Shown: one piece after another, positions 37,301 through 48,800 of the stretch
Position numbering within the stretch: the first letter of the stretch is position 1
How the letters are laid out: every line of letters starts with the position of its first letter
DNA from: Saturnia japonica
Taxonomy: Eukaryota; Arthropoda; Insecta; Lepidoptera; Saturniidae
NCBI GenBank assembly: GCA_033032175.1
Contig: CM065309.1
Location: 19,716,001 to 19,780,000, forward strand
Direction of reading: 5' to 3'
DNA length: 64,000 bases
The notes under the pieces: generated by a model
What the model was told of the DNA's origin: nothing
The model's input: only the letters and a program-made list of their open reading frames with translations
Database searches by the model: none
Program-made: the position numbers and the translations under genes

Positions 37301-40300
37301 GACGGTGTGGAACAGCAAAATTGTGTGGCGGCTACTTACGAGAAACTAGAAGGATGTGCGTATCAAACGCAAGTCTTTTGCAAATAGCCTTGTGGGAGAA
37401 AGGCCTAAACCGAAGTTTAACTTGTAGTGATTTAAGCTATGCATAATTGTGTTTATATAAAAGTCATAAAGAAACAAAGGAAGCAACATCTTATTTTTTC
37501 ACTTTTTTTTAGACTTTGTGTTAAGATACAATCTCACTTGATTGGTAAGTGACAATGTGGCTGTAGATGGCATGAGTGCCGGCAGGAGGGTACAATGAAG
37601 TGCACTTGAAACCAGTGTTGGGAAAGAAAATACATAGAAAAGATTAAGATTTTTTTTTTAAATTAAGTTACTGTTTGAATAAAATCTAAGGCGCCTATAG
37701 TAAGCGCGAGAATTGAATGCAGAGCTAAGGAATTCAACAGTGCTGTGACCTAAGTAGAATAATTGCTGTCGATAGTGAGGTTGGCGATAAATTTGAACGT
37801 TATTTCAAATTTAACATTTAATTAGCACAATGAAAAAACAAGGTAATACTTTATCAATTATTTCTCACAGAGAAACCAAACTGAAAAAATAATTAATTGA
37901 AATTTAATCATCATCAGATTCATTTTTCGCCATTTCCCGTGCTTCCTTCTCGATGAACAAAAACATGTTTTTTGTAACAATGGGATAGACTCGGATCAGT
38001 CATTATTAAAAAAGAGATACAAAAAACGCGGGGCCGCAACTGGAGTTTTAATGCAATCGTAAGAGTAGGATAGTTCTCAAAGATAGAACTAACATCACTC
38101 CAGTAATGGCGCGTGAGGCGAGGAGTGTGTTCGGCGGGGGGAGGTGTTCCCGCTCTTTACTTTAGGCCCCGACTGCATTCAACTCGCACGCTTACTATAA
38201 GTGTGCTGTCCAAATTTGTATATGTAATGTAGTGTGCAGATGCTGATGCGAGGGGAATGGATCTCAGGCGGGCATCAGGAGAATGTCCTATACACATTAT
38301 GCTGTGTTTTCATCATTGACTCATTGATTAGCCTAGTAGTTGTAAGCGCGACTGTTATGCTCGAGGTCCTGGTTTCGATTCCCAGATCGAGCAAAGTGTT
38401 ATTGGGTTTTTCTATTAAATTCTCAGTAGCAGCTCGGAGTTTGGCTTTGTGCCTTATTAGTGGCAATAGGCTCGCCCCCTTTTTACATGGAACCTAGAAA
38501 CATACGGCATAATCGGCGAACTGTGGGTGTACATTAGTGCATTTCTGTATAACCCTTCAGGGATACAGGTGTGATGGTATGGTATGTTATGTATATTTCA
38601 TCACATAATTTCAATTAAATACATTTTTATGAATATAAAAGATTTATTCAGAGATTCCAATAACTAATAAAATTATTGTTCATCAATATTTATAGTAACA
38701 GATGCATGCATTGTGAATTTAAAAAATGTCAACACCTTTTGCAGTAAAAATGGATATTGCTGCTTTCGCTTCTTTATGACATGTAAAAAAGTAGAATTGT
38801 TTAGCACAACATCTTTAACTATTAATTGACTAATTGTTTTTATAGAGACTCATGTTCCGATCGCTCATACTTAAGTGTTATTGGCGTACCTCGGTTGGGA
38901 TGTAAGAAATGTGCAGCATACTCCAGGGATGAAGGTAATTGTTTCATGTTGTATTTATTACCGGACTGAGAAAAAAGGGGTTATGTCTTTCGAGCGTATG
39001 TATTGCCGCTGACATGCTGGCCTGTATAAATATTTCTTCACATTCATTCCGTTTAAAGGACCCGATGTCGTAAGGAGGGAACATACTGGCCGGGAGCAGG
39101 TTTCACAGTTTCACAGTACGACAAAGATAAGACATGAGAACTTCGTAGTTCGTTCCAAGATGGAGGTTACCGTAAAACTGTGACTCCGAAGCCCAGAGTG
39201 TGTGGTTCTGTTGTGGAAAGGAGAGGAGGGTATTAGATTGAACAGCTCTTCAGAACACTAAAGCAAGTAGGTTTCATTATAGATTAACGCAACACATCTT
39301 ATTTTTCAGATGATTTAAATTGGGGCAAGCGATGTTTAGAACATAATTTTGCGATACACACGAAATTTTTCTGCACATCTGATTCCAGTATGTATGAACC
39401 CGTCGTCCAGTTGGCATATTCAAATCAGATTATAATATACACAGATTTTATTCATATACTAGAAATAGATTTCGTTAAAACAGATCAAGATCAAAGTGAG
39501 GCGATATATGATAAATACTCTTTAGATAAGGAAGAAATAAATTCAATGGACGTGAACCCCGGTACACCAGCGTCAGATTTCTCCGCTGCCTTCCAATCGC
39601 CGAAATATCAAAATAACGTTGTCCAAAATATTTTAGCCGATTTTTCCGACTTAGATATGGAACCGTATCAGTTATCTAAACCTGTGCAATTGGCCGATGT
39701 CATGGGACAAGAATTATGCATACAAGCGTCTTCGATATCTCATAATCTGGTCGAAGAATGGGAGGGGCCGTCACCGTCTATAAGAACTTTAATAAGTCCT
39801 CCATTGAGGTCGCCACGGCGAAGGCCAGCAGAGAGTATGTCTCGATTCAACGAAACTCATCGGATCAATGCTGACAAAGCTTACGAATTCGTCGAGGAAA
39901 CGGAGACAAAGTGCGAAAAACTAAGTATGTTCAGAAAACGTCGGTTAGCGGATAAAAAATATGAATTTTCTGAAGACAACAACGAGAATATAGTGCCATT
40001 CAGAGTTTTGAGAAGCAATAGGAAGTATTTTATCGGGTCCACTAGTAAGAATAACCTGAAGAGGGCGAAATCGCCTTCTGTGGAGAACGTAGTTCTCAGG
40101 GCTCACAACCAAATAAGTAGACCTCCGTCACCGACAACGAGCTCCGATTTGAAGTGTCCTGGACTATTCAGTTTGGCCGAAACTGACCAGAATAGTGAAT
40201 CAGAGTACAGAGTGATGGAGATGCTTGACGACGGTTCGCTAAAGACTATATCGGTTCATGATAATACGTCGAAAACATTGTCAGATTGTCCGGTGAGTGC

Positions 40301-43300
40301 GCAAGACCCTTATCTGGTGCATTCGGAGAACTCGAAATGTAGTAAATTCTTCACAAGATATTTCGTCGAAAGCGACGATGAGATTACTTCCATACTAACA
40401 GATTCCGAAGGTATGTTTCTATCGATTTGAAAGTAAAATTGTCCCTTAGAATAATTAATCCAAATAACTACATTTTTATATAGATTATAATCGAGCCCTT
40501 AAACGAAGTACGATAAAAATAATTGAAACTTATACAATACATTAAAAAAACTGGGTGTTTGTTTACTAAAACAACCATTTTGGTTGGTTCGAGCTTTCAC
40601 TTTGATAATATATTCCAGTGTTGGCCTGTCATGCTAAGTTTAATTTTCACTCGCGGCGTAAATGAGTTCCTTTTAGGCCTGATAAGACGCAGTTTAAAAC
40701 AAAGACGTTTTTGCTACTCGCTCATCCAATTCTGCAGCGGATAACAATGCAGTATATTCAGATTTATCTGGTTAAGAATGCGGGGGCGGCCATAGCCTGC
40801 AAGCAGTGATCAGTTTGAACAGTTTATTATCTGAAACGTAATCTAGTTGTAATTGTAGTAACCCACCATTATGAGATATACTAATGCGATTGTGAAGATA
40901 TCTCATGATATCTCCATTACAACAATTAGTATTTACTAACTTCAACTTGGTGTACCAATTAGTAATTACAAATTTGATAGAATCAGTAACTAACTTCAAA
41001 CTCGGTGTACCATTGGTAATTACTAATCTGATAGGATCAGCAACTAATCTTAAACTTGGTATACCATTAGTAATCACTAATTTGATAGGAACCGCAACTA
41101 ACTTTAAACTTGGTGTACCATTAGTGATTACTAATTTGATAGGAACAGCACCTAACTTTAAACTTGGTGTACCATTAGTGATTACAAATTTGATAGGAAC
41201 AGCAACTAACTTTAAACTTGGTGTACCATTGGTAATTATTAATCTGATAGGATCAGCAACTAATCTTAAACTTGGTATACTATACCATTAGTAATCACTA
41301 ATTTGATAGGATCAATAACTAACTTCAACTTTGGTGTACCATTAGTAATCACTAATTTGATAATATCAGTAAGTAACTTAAAACTTAGTGTTGGTAGTCC
41401 GGTTGACCATTTTTTTAACTCATCGGTATACAAGTTGTTATAATAAACTTCTTTGATTTACGACTGAACGAGAATTAGTAATATTAATTAATAATTACTA
41501 ATGAACATTAGAAATAAGTAAATGTTTCAATAATGTAAATCATTCATGATCGATCACCACTATCTATATTGCAGACGACTGCATATCTGGATACCACGTG
41601 GCGCTGCACCTGACCGCGCACGGCGCTGGATACACACCGCTGCAGGCGGTAAGCACTCCCGCGTGGGACCGGCTCCGCTGCAGCCCGCAGCCGCTGCCAG
41701 CGCTGACAGTCCGCGCCCAGCAGCGCTCGCTCGACACGGAGCTGCTCTGCAACGAGGTGTGTGGCCGGCTCTGCCACCTCGACGGCAAGAAGTTCATATA
41801 CTGCTTCGACTGGGGCTGTCACGTCATTGACGTGTGCCACTCCAGCGGCTGTCTCTCCGGGGTTCGTATTCATACTTACATTTAACTTATAGCATTTAAT
41901 ATATTTTATTGTTGAATAACTACGCCCGCGGCTCCGCTCGCCTGAATGACAGAAGAACGCTTAATGATTATAAAAACCGTAGTTTCTTAAAACTTAACTG
42001 TTTATTAAATGATATCGTGATATTTTTTTTAAGATAAGGATTATGTATCTAAGGATTAAAACCAAAAGTTATTGATTACAATCTATCCAGCAATTTTTGC
42101 GTGATGCGTGCACAACGGCAAACATTAATGATTTTACATAAGTAGATAGATATACATATTGCCCAACCATATCTGAATCTGATAGTATACACGTTTTACG
42201 TGTTCGCATAGTCATGGTTCTGTTGGTGGCAGAGAAGCCAAAACAACTTCTTTTTTAAATGCAAAATTCATATAAATAAATTAGGATTTCTTTTTGCATT
42301 GATTTAATAGCATTAAGGTCTTGGGAGAATATAATAAATACTTTTTTGTTTTTGAAGGACCACCTGTGTCCTAATGAACCCTGTATGTATTAACACAGTT
42401 GTGCGCTATGTGGCTGTGGGCAAGTGAGGAGGACGGCTCGGCAGTGGTCGAGTGCGAGCCCTGCAAGGACGTGGGCGCTGGGTGCGTCCTGCATCGACAC
42501 CAGTACGCCGCGCAGGTACGCACGCACATCTATAGCGCGATCCTCCCAATGGTTGCGACTTCGCGAGTGTGTCGCTTAGATAATTTATAACTAATGATGA
42601 AATACTATATTTATTCCTACTTACTAAGATTTAAAATTGTTTTTGATTTATTTAAGTAGGTAAGCAAAATAATATAGGTACTTATATTTTTATTTAAAAA
42701 AAAATTACCATTCCCATCTTACCAACTCAAGATCAATTTTGAAACTAGAAATAATTTAAATTGAAACTTACAAAGTTTGCAGTAATATATTTTGGTGAAA
42801 AGATAATAATGACATTTTAATATAGCATTATCAAATACGTTAACAATAAAATAAGTAATAAATGTTTTATATAGTGTTTTCAAACACAGTTTATTCCAGG
42901 CCTGGTATTGATGCAGTTATCCTTATTCAATATTATTTATCTAACACAACAGATGAACAAATTTCTTATCATACAATGTACTTCAATTTTCGATGAAAGT
43001 GAATTTAAGACCTGGCACCAAGAAGCAGCTGCCAATGTGTTCTAGCAGCTGCACTTGAGAAACAATCTCTGTTTTAAGCTTAGCTTATCGCATAATTAAC
43101 TAAACGTATGCTCGATTTCAGTGCTTGTTTGTATGGGACTTGGTAAGCGGTGTTTACAGAACTGAGAGAGCCGCCATGACTGAAGACTCAAGCCCGGGAG
43201 GATCTAGAGGTAAATAATATTGTTATAAAAATCTTACAATAATTTAGCAGTTTCAGTCAACAAACAACTGTATTGAGTTGTTTTATTCACACGGAGTGAA

Positions 43301-45626
43301 TTGACAACTACTAATGTCATATTTGAAAATAATGTTGTCACATTTATTTTAGTAGTGTTGTGCCACTGTATATTTTATTGTACAATTATTTGAATGGTAA
43401 AATTTTAAATACTGAATTGTGGGTTTTTGTTTATTAATTTAAATATTTTGTGATATTCAACATACCCGATCATTTATTATTATCATTATATAATAATTAA
43501 AGAAACTATAAAAGAACAAATGCAAAGAAAAAAACTAAAAAAAAGAATGCTTTGGTTGGCCCACGAGAGAAATGAATTTGTCTCCTTTATTTGGGCTTCA
43601 TGTATGAAAGGTTCAATGTTTATTGAAAAAAACTTATCAATAGGTACAATATCATAAAAATGCAAGATGATTCGACACTTGATACGGCACTACAGGTTTT
43701 TAAAATAATTTTGTTAGGAATAATTGAAGGAATGCGAGGAAGAGGAAGACCTAGATGGAACTTTTTCCAGCAAATGGTGGATAAAGTGGGAAAGTATCAT
43801 TCCAAGAGGTCAAAACAAAGGTCGAGGACAGGGAACAGTGGTAACTGGTTCACCGAATAGAGCTAAGCTTCTAAATTAAAGAAGAAGAAGAAGAAGCAAC
43901 TAGGTACTATTATACAATGAGGAAATATATGAATATTTTGTCAGACAGTCGATCAAAATATAAATATAGTAGTAGTTACAATGGCCTATAATTTTCATAC
44001 AAAACACCTTGTCTTTTGCTAGCTAGACTCCACAGTTTCATCTGTTTGCAAAATTTATTCAATGAACTCTTCAAAGTTGTATCGTGTAGTTATATAGCCT
44101 AAAATCAACTTCAATGAATGGCTATAAATGCAAAAAACATTTTTTCAAGTTTCACTGGTAATTAAAGAAATTAGCGTGGTTAATGTTCAAACAAACGATC
44201 TCTTGAGTTGTATCAGTATAGATTAGTCAGTACCACGCCGCTTAACATAAGTACTGATTGTTATGTGGTGACATTGATAACTTATTTATCATCCGTTTAT
44301 TCACACATATATTTATTGACACCCGTTTGTAATAAAATGCTGTTAACTCTCGCGTAAATAATTTATTCGTACTCAAAAATACAAATTTACAATGAACTCA
44401 CAAATCGGCTTTTGAAATGTAGTCTTGACGTACTTGCAGTTTCTTCCTCTATGGTTGTCTTGAGGATTCCTTCTTTTATATCGTTTGTTGTTTTCACTTC
44501 GCTTGTGAAACGAGAACTATCTTGGGTTGCGATACGCTCGCTTATATAGTCAAATGAACCAATCTCGAAATCTCTAGAAGGTAATTTGAACTTGTAAACA
44601 ACAAGAGTCATCGTATAAAAGAATAGGAACGTTCTATTTTTAAATCATTGTTTGTTAACACAATCCGAGCGATAAGGTCTTTGAATGTGTGAATAAAGTA
44701 ATGCTTCCTCAAACTTATGACAACATACTCGATGTTTCCGAGTTAATTCTAGACGTTTCCAGAAATTTCGTTTCCAGATCGTAACAATATGTCACTGCTA
44801 ACGGGCTGTGAAATTTTTATCAACGCATCCAATTACATCGGATATGAGCGGCCTTCTTTGATTTGGTGTACATGTGTAGTTGTAACTTAGTTTCAGGCGC
44901 CGACAGAGCGAGGGAGCTCGCTAAGAAGTTGGGACCGATCAATATGCCGCCGGGAAACGAAAACCGATTGCTCACTACATTGACGGGTAAAACCATATTG
45001 TAACTAATCGAAATTCTCAATATATCATCATGGGGCCGTTCATAATATAAGTTCACACTTACTTTGGGGATCTGGTGTCGCGGTAGAAGCAATTCGCAGC
45101 TCATGAAACAATTCTGAAATTTTTTCTCGCAATTTTTTTTGTTACGATTGAAGGTCGTTCATTTAATATTTTTGTGAACATATAAGATAAATATCTTTAC
45201 ACATATATTTCCGCCATAATGGCTTAATGTTCCCCGTTTTGACGAAACCTAGACAAATAGTTTAAAACTAATGTTAAAACGTTTTCATTCGGAATGCGGG
45301 AATGCCCTCTGTCTATGCTAATGAAAATATATTCAAGGCGTCATCGATTAACAATTTAGTCAACTAACATGACAATCTGTTATGTTTACATTCTGCGAAA
45401 TATTCTCATGGGTCAACTAGTGTTTTCTTAAATTTATTTTCCGCCAAACGCCTCACGTGAATCATGGTGTCTCTTATTTTCGTTACAATTATCGTGACGC
45501 GTTACTTTGACAGGGCGATCACTGAGAAGACTGACAGACGTGGACAACTGCATCGAGATCACGAAAAATCATCCGGATAGTTCCGAATCCGAGTCCTCTG
45601 CGGATAACGATAGCGATTATGACTGA
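34315..45626 (+). CDS. DCAF15: DDB1- and CUL4-associated factor 15
   Basis: Substrate receptor of the CUL4-DDB1 ubiquitin ligase. Exons: 34315-34449, 34967-35181, 38846-38934, 39310-40410, 41575-41861, 42399-42515, 43122-43209, 44897-44986, 45514-45626. Phases all agree; 2235 nt give 744 aa (human protein about 600). Family marks: RKIFDRIPPRLRFCLMDIVP and HVFMGFSQCGQFLLSFTY (N-terminal WD-like domain); SYLSVIGVPRLGCKKCAAYS with RCLEHNFAIHTKFFCTSD (Cys-rich CxxC part); a 367-aa exon with an acidic, Ser-rich, probably disordered middle; then the C-terminal domain (SLDTELLCNEVCGRLCHLDG, CHVIDVCH). The protein ends in an acidic SESESSADNDSDYD tail. The about 75 residues expected between exons 2 and 3, with the Trp-Trp motif, were not found. 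A possible poly-A signal AATAAA lies at 46380. Confidence 0.9.
35905..36260 (-). pseudogene. Non-LTR retrotransposon reverse-transcriptase fragment
   Basis: Minus-strand open piece reading LYKTDIRPLLEYAFQIWNPY, ELPERTLSRATKIDADLKN and TLEKCRKRGNLIETYKIVNG, the thumb/C-terminal part of CR1/Jockey-type ORF2. No catalytic motif. Intron 2 of DCAF15. Confidence 0.8.
36472..36606 (+). repeat. SINE-like repeat D, copy 2
   Basis: GGAAACCCTACTCTCTGCAG, AACACACCACAAGGTTATTT, AATCCACCAGTCTGGCTACC and AAATTCTCTGTGCCCTA follow the order of 20763-20940. Confidence 0.7.
37178..37405. mobile_element. Harbinger-type MITE
   Basis: 228 bp with terminal inverted repeats: GGGCTTTCTCCCACGAGGCT at the left, and GGCCTTTCTCCCACAAGGCT read inverted at the right (about 24 bp). 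A TAA trinucleotide directly flanks both ends (37175-37177 and 37406-37408), the 3-bp TWA target duplication of PIF/Harbinger. No coding capacity. Intron 2 of DCAF15. Confidence 0.85.
37694..38202. mobile_element. MITE-like element with ~30-bp inverted ends
   Basis: CTATAGTAAGCGCGAGAATT and GAATGCAG at the left pair with the inverted right end (CTTATAGTAAGCGTGCGAGT then TGAATGCAG). About 510 bp, no clear target duplication, and a G-rich patch near 38130. Intron 2 of DCAF15. Confidence 0.7.
38240..38590 (+). mobile_element. tRNA-derived SINE
   Basis: Head with A-box-like TAGTTGTAAGCGCGACTGTT and B-box GGTTTCGATTCCCAG, body with CAGTAGCAGCTCGGAGTTTG and ACATACGGCATAATCGGCGA, tail CCCTTCAGGGATACAGGTGT. 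This layout is familiar from moth and butterfly SINEs. The tRNA-like head is too diverged to be a tRNA gene. Intron 2 of DCAF15. Confidence 0.75.
40940..41395 (+). repeat. 54-bp minisatellite, about eight copies
   Basis: The unit is built of GGTGTACCATTAGTAATTAC, TAATTTGATAGGAACAGCAA and CTAACTTTAAACTT. Copies are 85-95% alike, with one 6-bp insertion near 41280. Since 54 is divisible by three, both strands stay open over parts of it (40905-41291 plus, 41077-40772 minus). It lies in the intron between the 367-aa exon and the next exon of DCAF15 and is most likely non-coding. Confidence 0.95.
41918..42160 (+). repeat. RTE-like retroposon tail (short type)
   Basis: AACTACGCCCGCGGCTCCGC at the head, GGATTATGTATCTAAGGATT, and TTTTTGCGTGATGCGTGCAC plus AACGGCAAACATTAATGAT at the end. 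Relatives: 50523-50700 and 59229-59400. Intron of DCAF15. Confidence 0.6.
43640..43815 (+). pseudogene. LINE reverse-transcriptase C-terminal fragment
   Basis: Short open piece with MQDDSTLDTALQVFK and then GMRGRGRPRWNFFQQMVDKV, the GRGRPR tail typical of RTE/Jockey-type retroelement proteins. Followed by a (GAA)n-like run at 43883-43897. Intron of DCAF15. Confidence 0.6.
44440..44745 (+). repeat. Dispersed repeat E, copy 2
   Basis: Collinear with 23440-23720. Lies just before the penultimate DCAF15 exon. Confidence 0.6.
45298..45405 (+). repeat. Dispersed repeat C, copy 2
   Basis: TATGCTAATGAAAATATATT and AACTAACATGACAATCTGTT match 19550-19660. Last intron of DCAF15. Confidence 0.6.
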
Positions 45627-45778
45627 TTTTAATATTATCAATAAGTTTACTATATCTTCGATAAGTAACTCTTTGAATCCAAGACTTCGGCCAGTCAAGT
45701 ATTATGAAGTTATATACAGTACTGTTCTAAATATCGTATGCGATATTATATCTCATATAATTATATCGCTTGAAAGGT

Positions 45779-45877
45779 AATTGACTAACGTGTATTTGGT
45801 AAACTTTACACGTTAGTTAATTAGCCTAAGGATAATTGACTAACTTTTATTTGATAAACTTTACACGTTAGTTAATT
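45779..45877 (+). promoter_or_regulatory. Two tandem hairpins in the DCAF15 3' flank
   Basis: First hairpin: arms 45779-45794 and 45807-45822 (AATTGACTAACGTGTA against TACACGTTAGTTAATT), 16 pairs with one G-T and a 12-nt loop. Second: arms 45834-45844 and 45867-45877, 11 pairs. The units are 55 bp apart and share the loop region GGTAAACTTTACACGTTAG-like. They lie about 150 bp after the stop codon, so probably within the 3' UTR. Could be a regulatory RNA structure or just a small duplicated palindrome. Confidence 0.6.
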
Positions 45878-48800
45878 CTGTCCACCGTCGATATTGTGCT
45901 AAAGTATTCGATAAAACGAAATAGGAAGTGTTTATTTATATTTACCACTATATATCTAATCTCGGCAAATAGGTGCCTCTTTTTTTTGCGTATGTATAAA
46001 TCGTTATAGGTATTTAGAGGTGTGATCATACCTAGTCAGGGGGCCGGTTCTACGTGATCGCATCTCTCGCTCTCTCTAGCGATTTGAAAGTGAGATGCAC
46101 ATATCTTGTTATGCGAATGATGTGCGTGCAAGTGGTCAAGTGGAGTCAAAGCTTTAACCTAATGAATTCCGGAACTGTAAATTAGTACGGTTGTCGGGTA
46201 AAGTGAATTGGCCGAAGGTTGTGATTCTAGTATTAGTCTCGATTTCTATTTATAAATCTTTTTATCCGATTTTAGAGTGACTGTCGCGAACAAAGACTCC
46301 CACTAACAGATAAGGGAGTATCGTTGTGATCAAAATAGGTAACCGGACAGTTATCTAAAAAAAAAAATTATGTATTTGAAATAAAATAATCTCCCCAATA
46401 TTATAATCATTATTAAATCTATATTTTTTTAATAGTATTGATTTATATTTTTTATTACTAAATAAGATCGAATATTCTGTGCTGTTCTAATGTCAAACCG
46501 AACATTTGGCAACTAAATTCTATAACTTGTATTTGTCACACTTGATATTGGCGAAATTGCCTACATAGACAGATAGCCAAAAGTAAAAAAAGGTAACGTT
46601 ATCCAATTGGCGCATTGAACTAACATCTGTTGTTTCGTTTTATTTAGTACTAAAGTCCACGTATGACGTCACGCGCTCTGCGGTATCGTTTGCGCGTCAA
46701 TTAAAAAATGTATACGTTTCGACGTCATTTATGTGCAATTATATTTTTCCTAGATTTATAAATCTATAATGATTAATAATAATTAACGCTTTTTGAAAAG
46801 TTGTCTGGTTGCCTATTATATTGTATAGCTAATATGCCAATGGCATCTAAACACACGTTATTTGGAAAGTGTTGTTATTATTTTTAAATTAATAACGAAC
46901 CTAAAATAAGTCCATTTTACCTTATATAAATTATTTATAGCACATGTGAATTTATGATTATTTTCCAACACACTCCCACCTCCTGAAACTAGTGTTTTTA
47001 AACATAGATTGTTTGGAAATTCGACAGTATCGATTTTTTTGTAATAATATTATCGATACTTCCAGTGTCGATAATATATATAAAGTACGATAGTCCTCGG
47101 ATGGAGGAATGCACTCTTATGAGGAAAACCCCGTGATTAATTCGCTAATCTTTTTGATAAAATTTAATTTAAAGAGGATGTCTGGAAATCAAATAAAGCG
47201 AGCGGGAACATCCCTAACTAGTCTGTACATCACTATGTAATATATTCCTATTGTTATTGATTACAACGATTTGAATACAATTTTTGCATTTATATGTATA
47301 ATCATTAGTTTATAATACGCAACTAACTAATAATCCATTGATATTATTAAAATTAATGTATTTGTGAAGTTATAACAAATAAAAAACAATCGATTGCGGA
47401 CTTTGGTACAAATGAAAGATGTCCATCAGAATCATTATAATATAAATTATTTTTTACGTATTGACTAATGCTGTTAGTCTGAAGGGTCTCTACAGCTTCA
47501 CTGGGCTTTGTGTCGAGCGCTAAAGGGACTCAACCGAAACTTCTACACATCCGTAGAACTCGAGTTAAATTATAAGCTACATTAATGAAACAATATGGTA
47601 ATACCGTATGTGAAAAAGCGCTTGGGTTGCCAGATTTTTTGGCGAATATTATGCTTAAATTGTGGTATTTAATACATTCGTACGGACGAATGTTATCATT
47701 TCGATTGATATAATTTCATAACATTGAGACTTATGGTTATGTTTCATTTGTGCCAACTGATACGAATTTGTGAATCTAGGCTCATGTAAGGTTGTGATTT
47801 GTATGATTGTATTAAATATTTTTTAAGTGAAGTGCCTCTGATGTGAACCGTTCACTCGTATCATTTTACTATTTTTTACATAACACAGTTGAAGTAGAGT
47901 GTGCTAGAACAACAGTTTTTTCAAATAATATTATACTGATGGGGCGCGGGAAATGGTTTATCTCTCATTAGGGATGACAAAACGTCGAAATCTGCAGAAA
48001 TGTAATTTCAAATTACTTTTCTATTGATTTTTTGTTCAGAGCAAATTCGTGTCTACATTGAACTTTTGATCATTTCTTCAATAAAGGATTCTTGATTTTA
48101 GTCATCATATATTTTTTAAATTAATTCATACTTTTTGGTCAGCTTATAATGGTTCTGGAGCAATTTTATAGAAAATATCGATATATCATCTTTATAAGTA
48201 TTCGCATCCATAGCTCTCATAGATCTACCAATCAGATGCCATATAGTTACTTTTTTATGTATCTCATATAAAATAAGCATAATATCAGTGTCGCATGATG
48301 CATCATCTCTGTTAGTTGTAAATTTAATAATATCTATTTCATTTCCATATTAGTAAGACTTAAGTTTTTGCGAAGAACGTGGCTGCATACATTCTTTGCC
48401 TTTTTGAACGGGGCATTAGTATGAAGTAGTACCAAACTGGATAAATTGCTTTGCAAATACTATATCGTTATTATTAATAAACGTTCGTTGAGATCTAAAA
48501 TAAAATGAAATTAAATGTAATGTTGTCGAACTTTGCTGTTTTATTAATTATGTTAAATTTTAATGTTCCGAGAAAAGGGTAAAAAGTACAGCCGCAATTT
48601 ACATAAATCTTTTTGAACTGCCTTTTACTCTAGACCATAGATTTAATATATAATATATAGATCGGCAACTAGAAAGAGAAAAAGCATAGTATCTGCTTGT
48701 GTTAGAAACTCATGTCTGCGAGCGGCCCTATGTGTGTGTGAGCTAGTAAGCATGCCGTTTTTATTTGTATGACAGTGACGCAGTTCTACGGGTACAGTAA

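Noticed and set aside
38340..38400. tRNA-like sequence
   Set aside because: It has a B box but no foldable cloverleaf and is followed by a SINE body, so it is the head of a retroposon, not a tRNA gene.
40905..41291. 128-codon protein of 18-aa repeats
   Set aside because: Explained by the 54-bp minisatellite, which opens frames on both strands.
41544..41885. Several long open frames on both strands
   Set aside because: They are shadows of one GC-rich DCAF15 exon (41575-41861).
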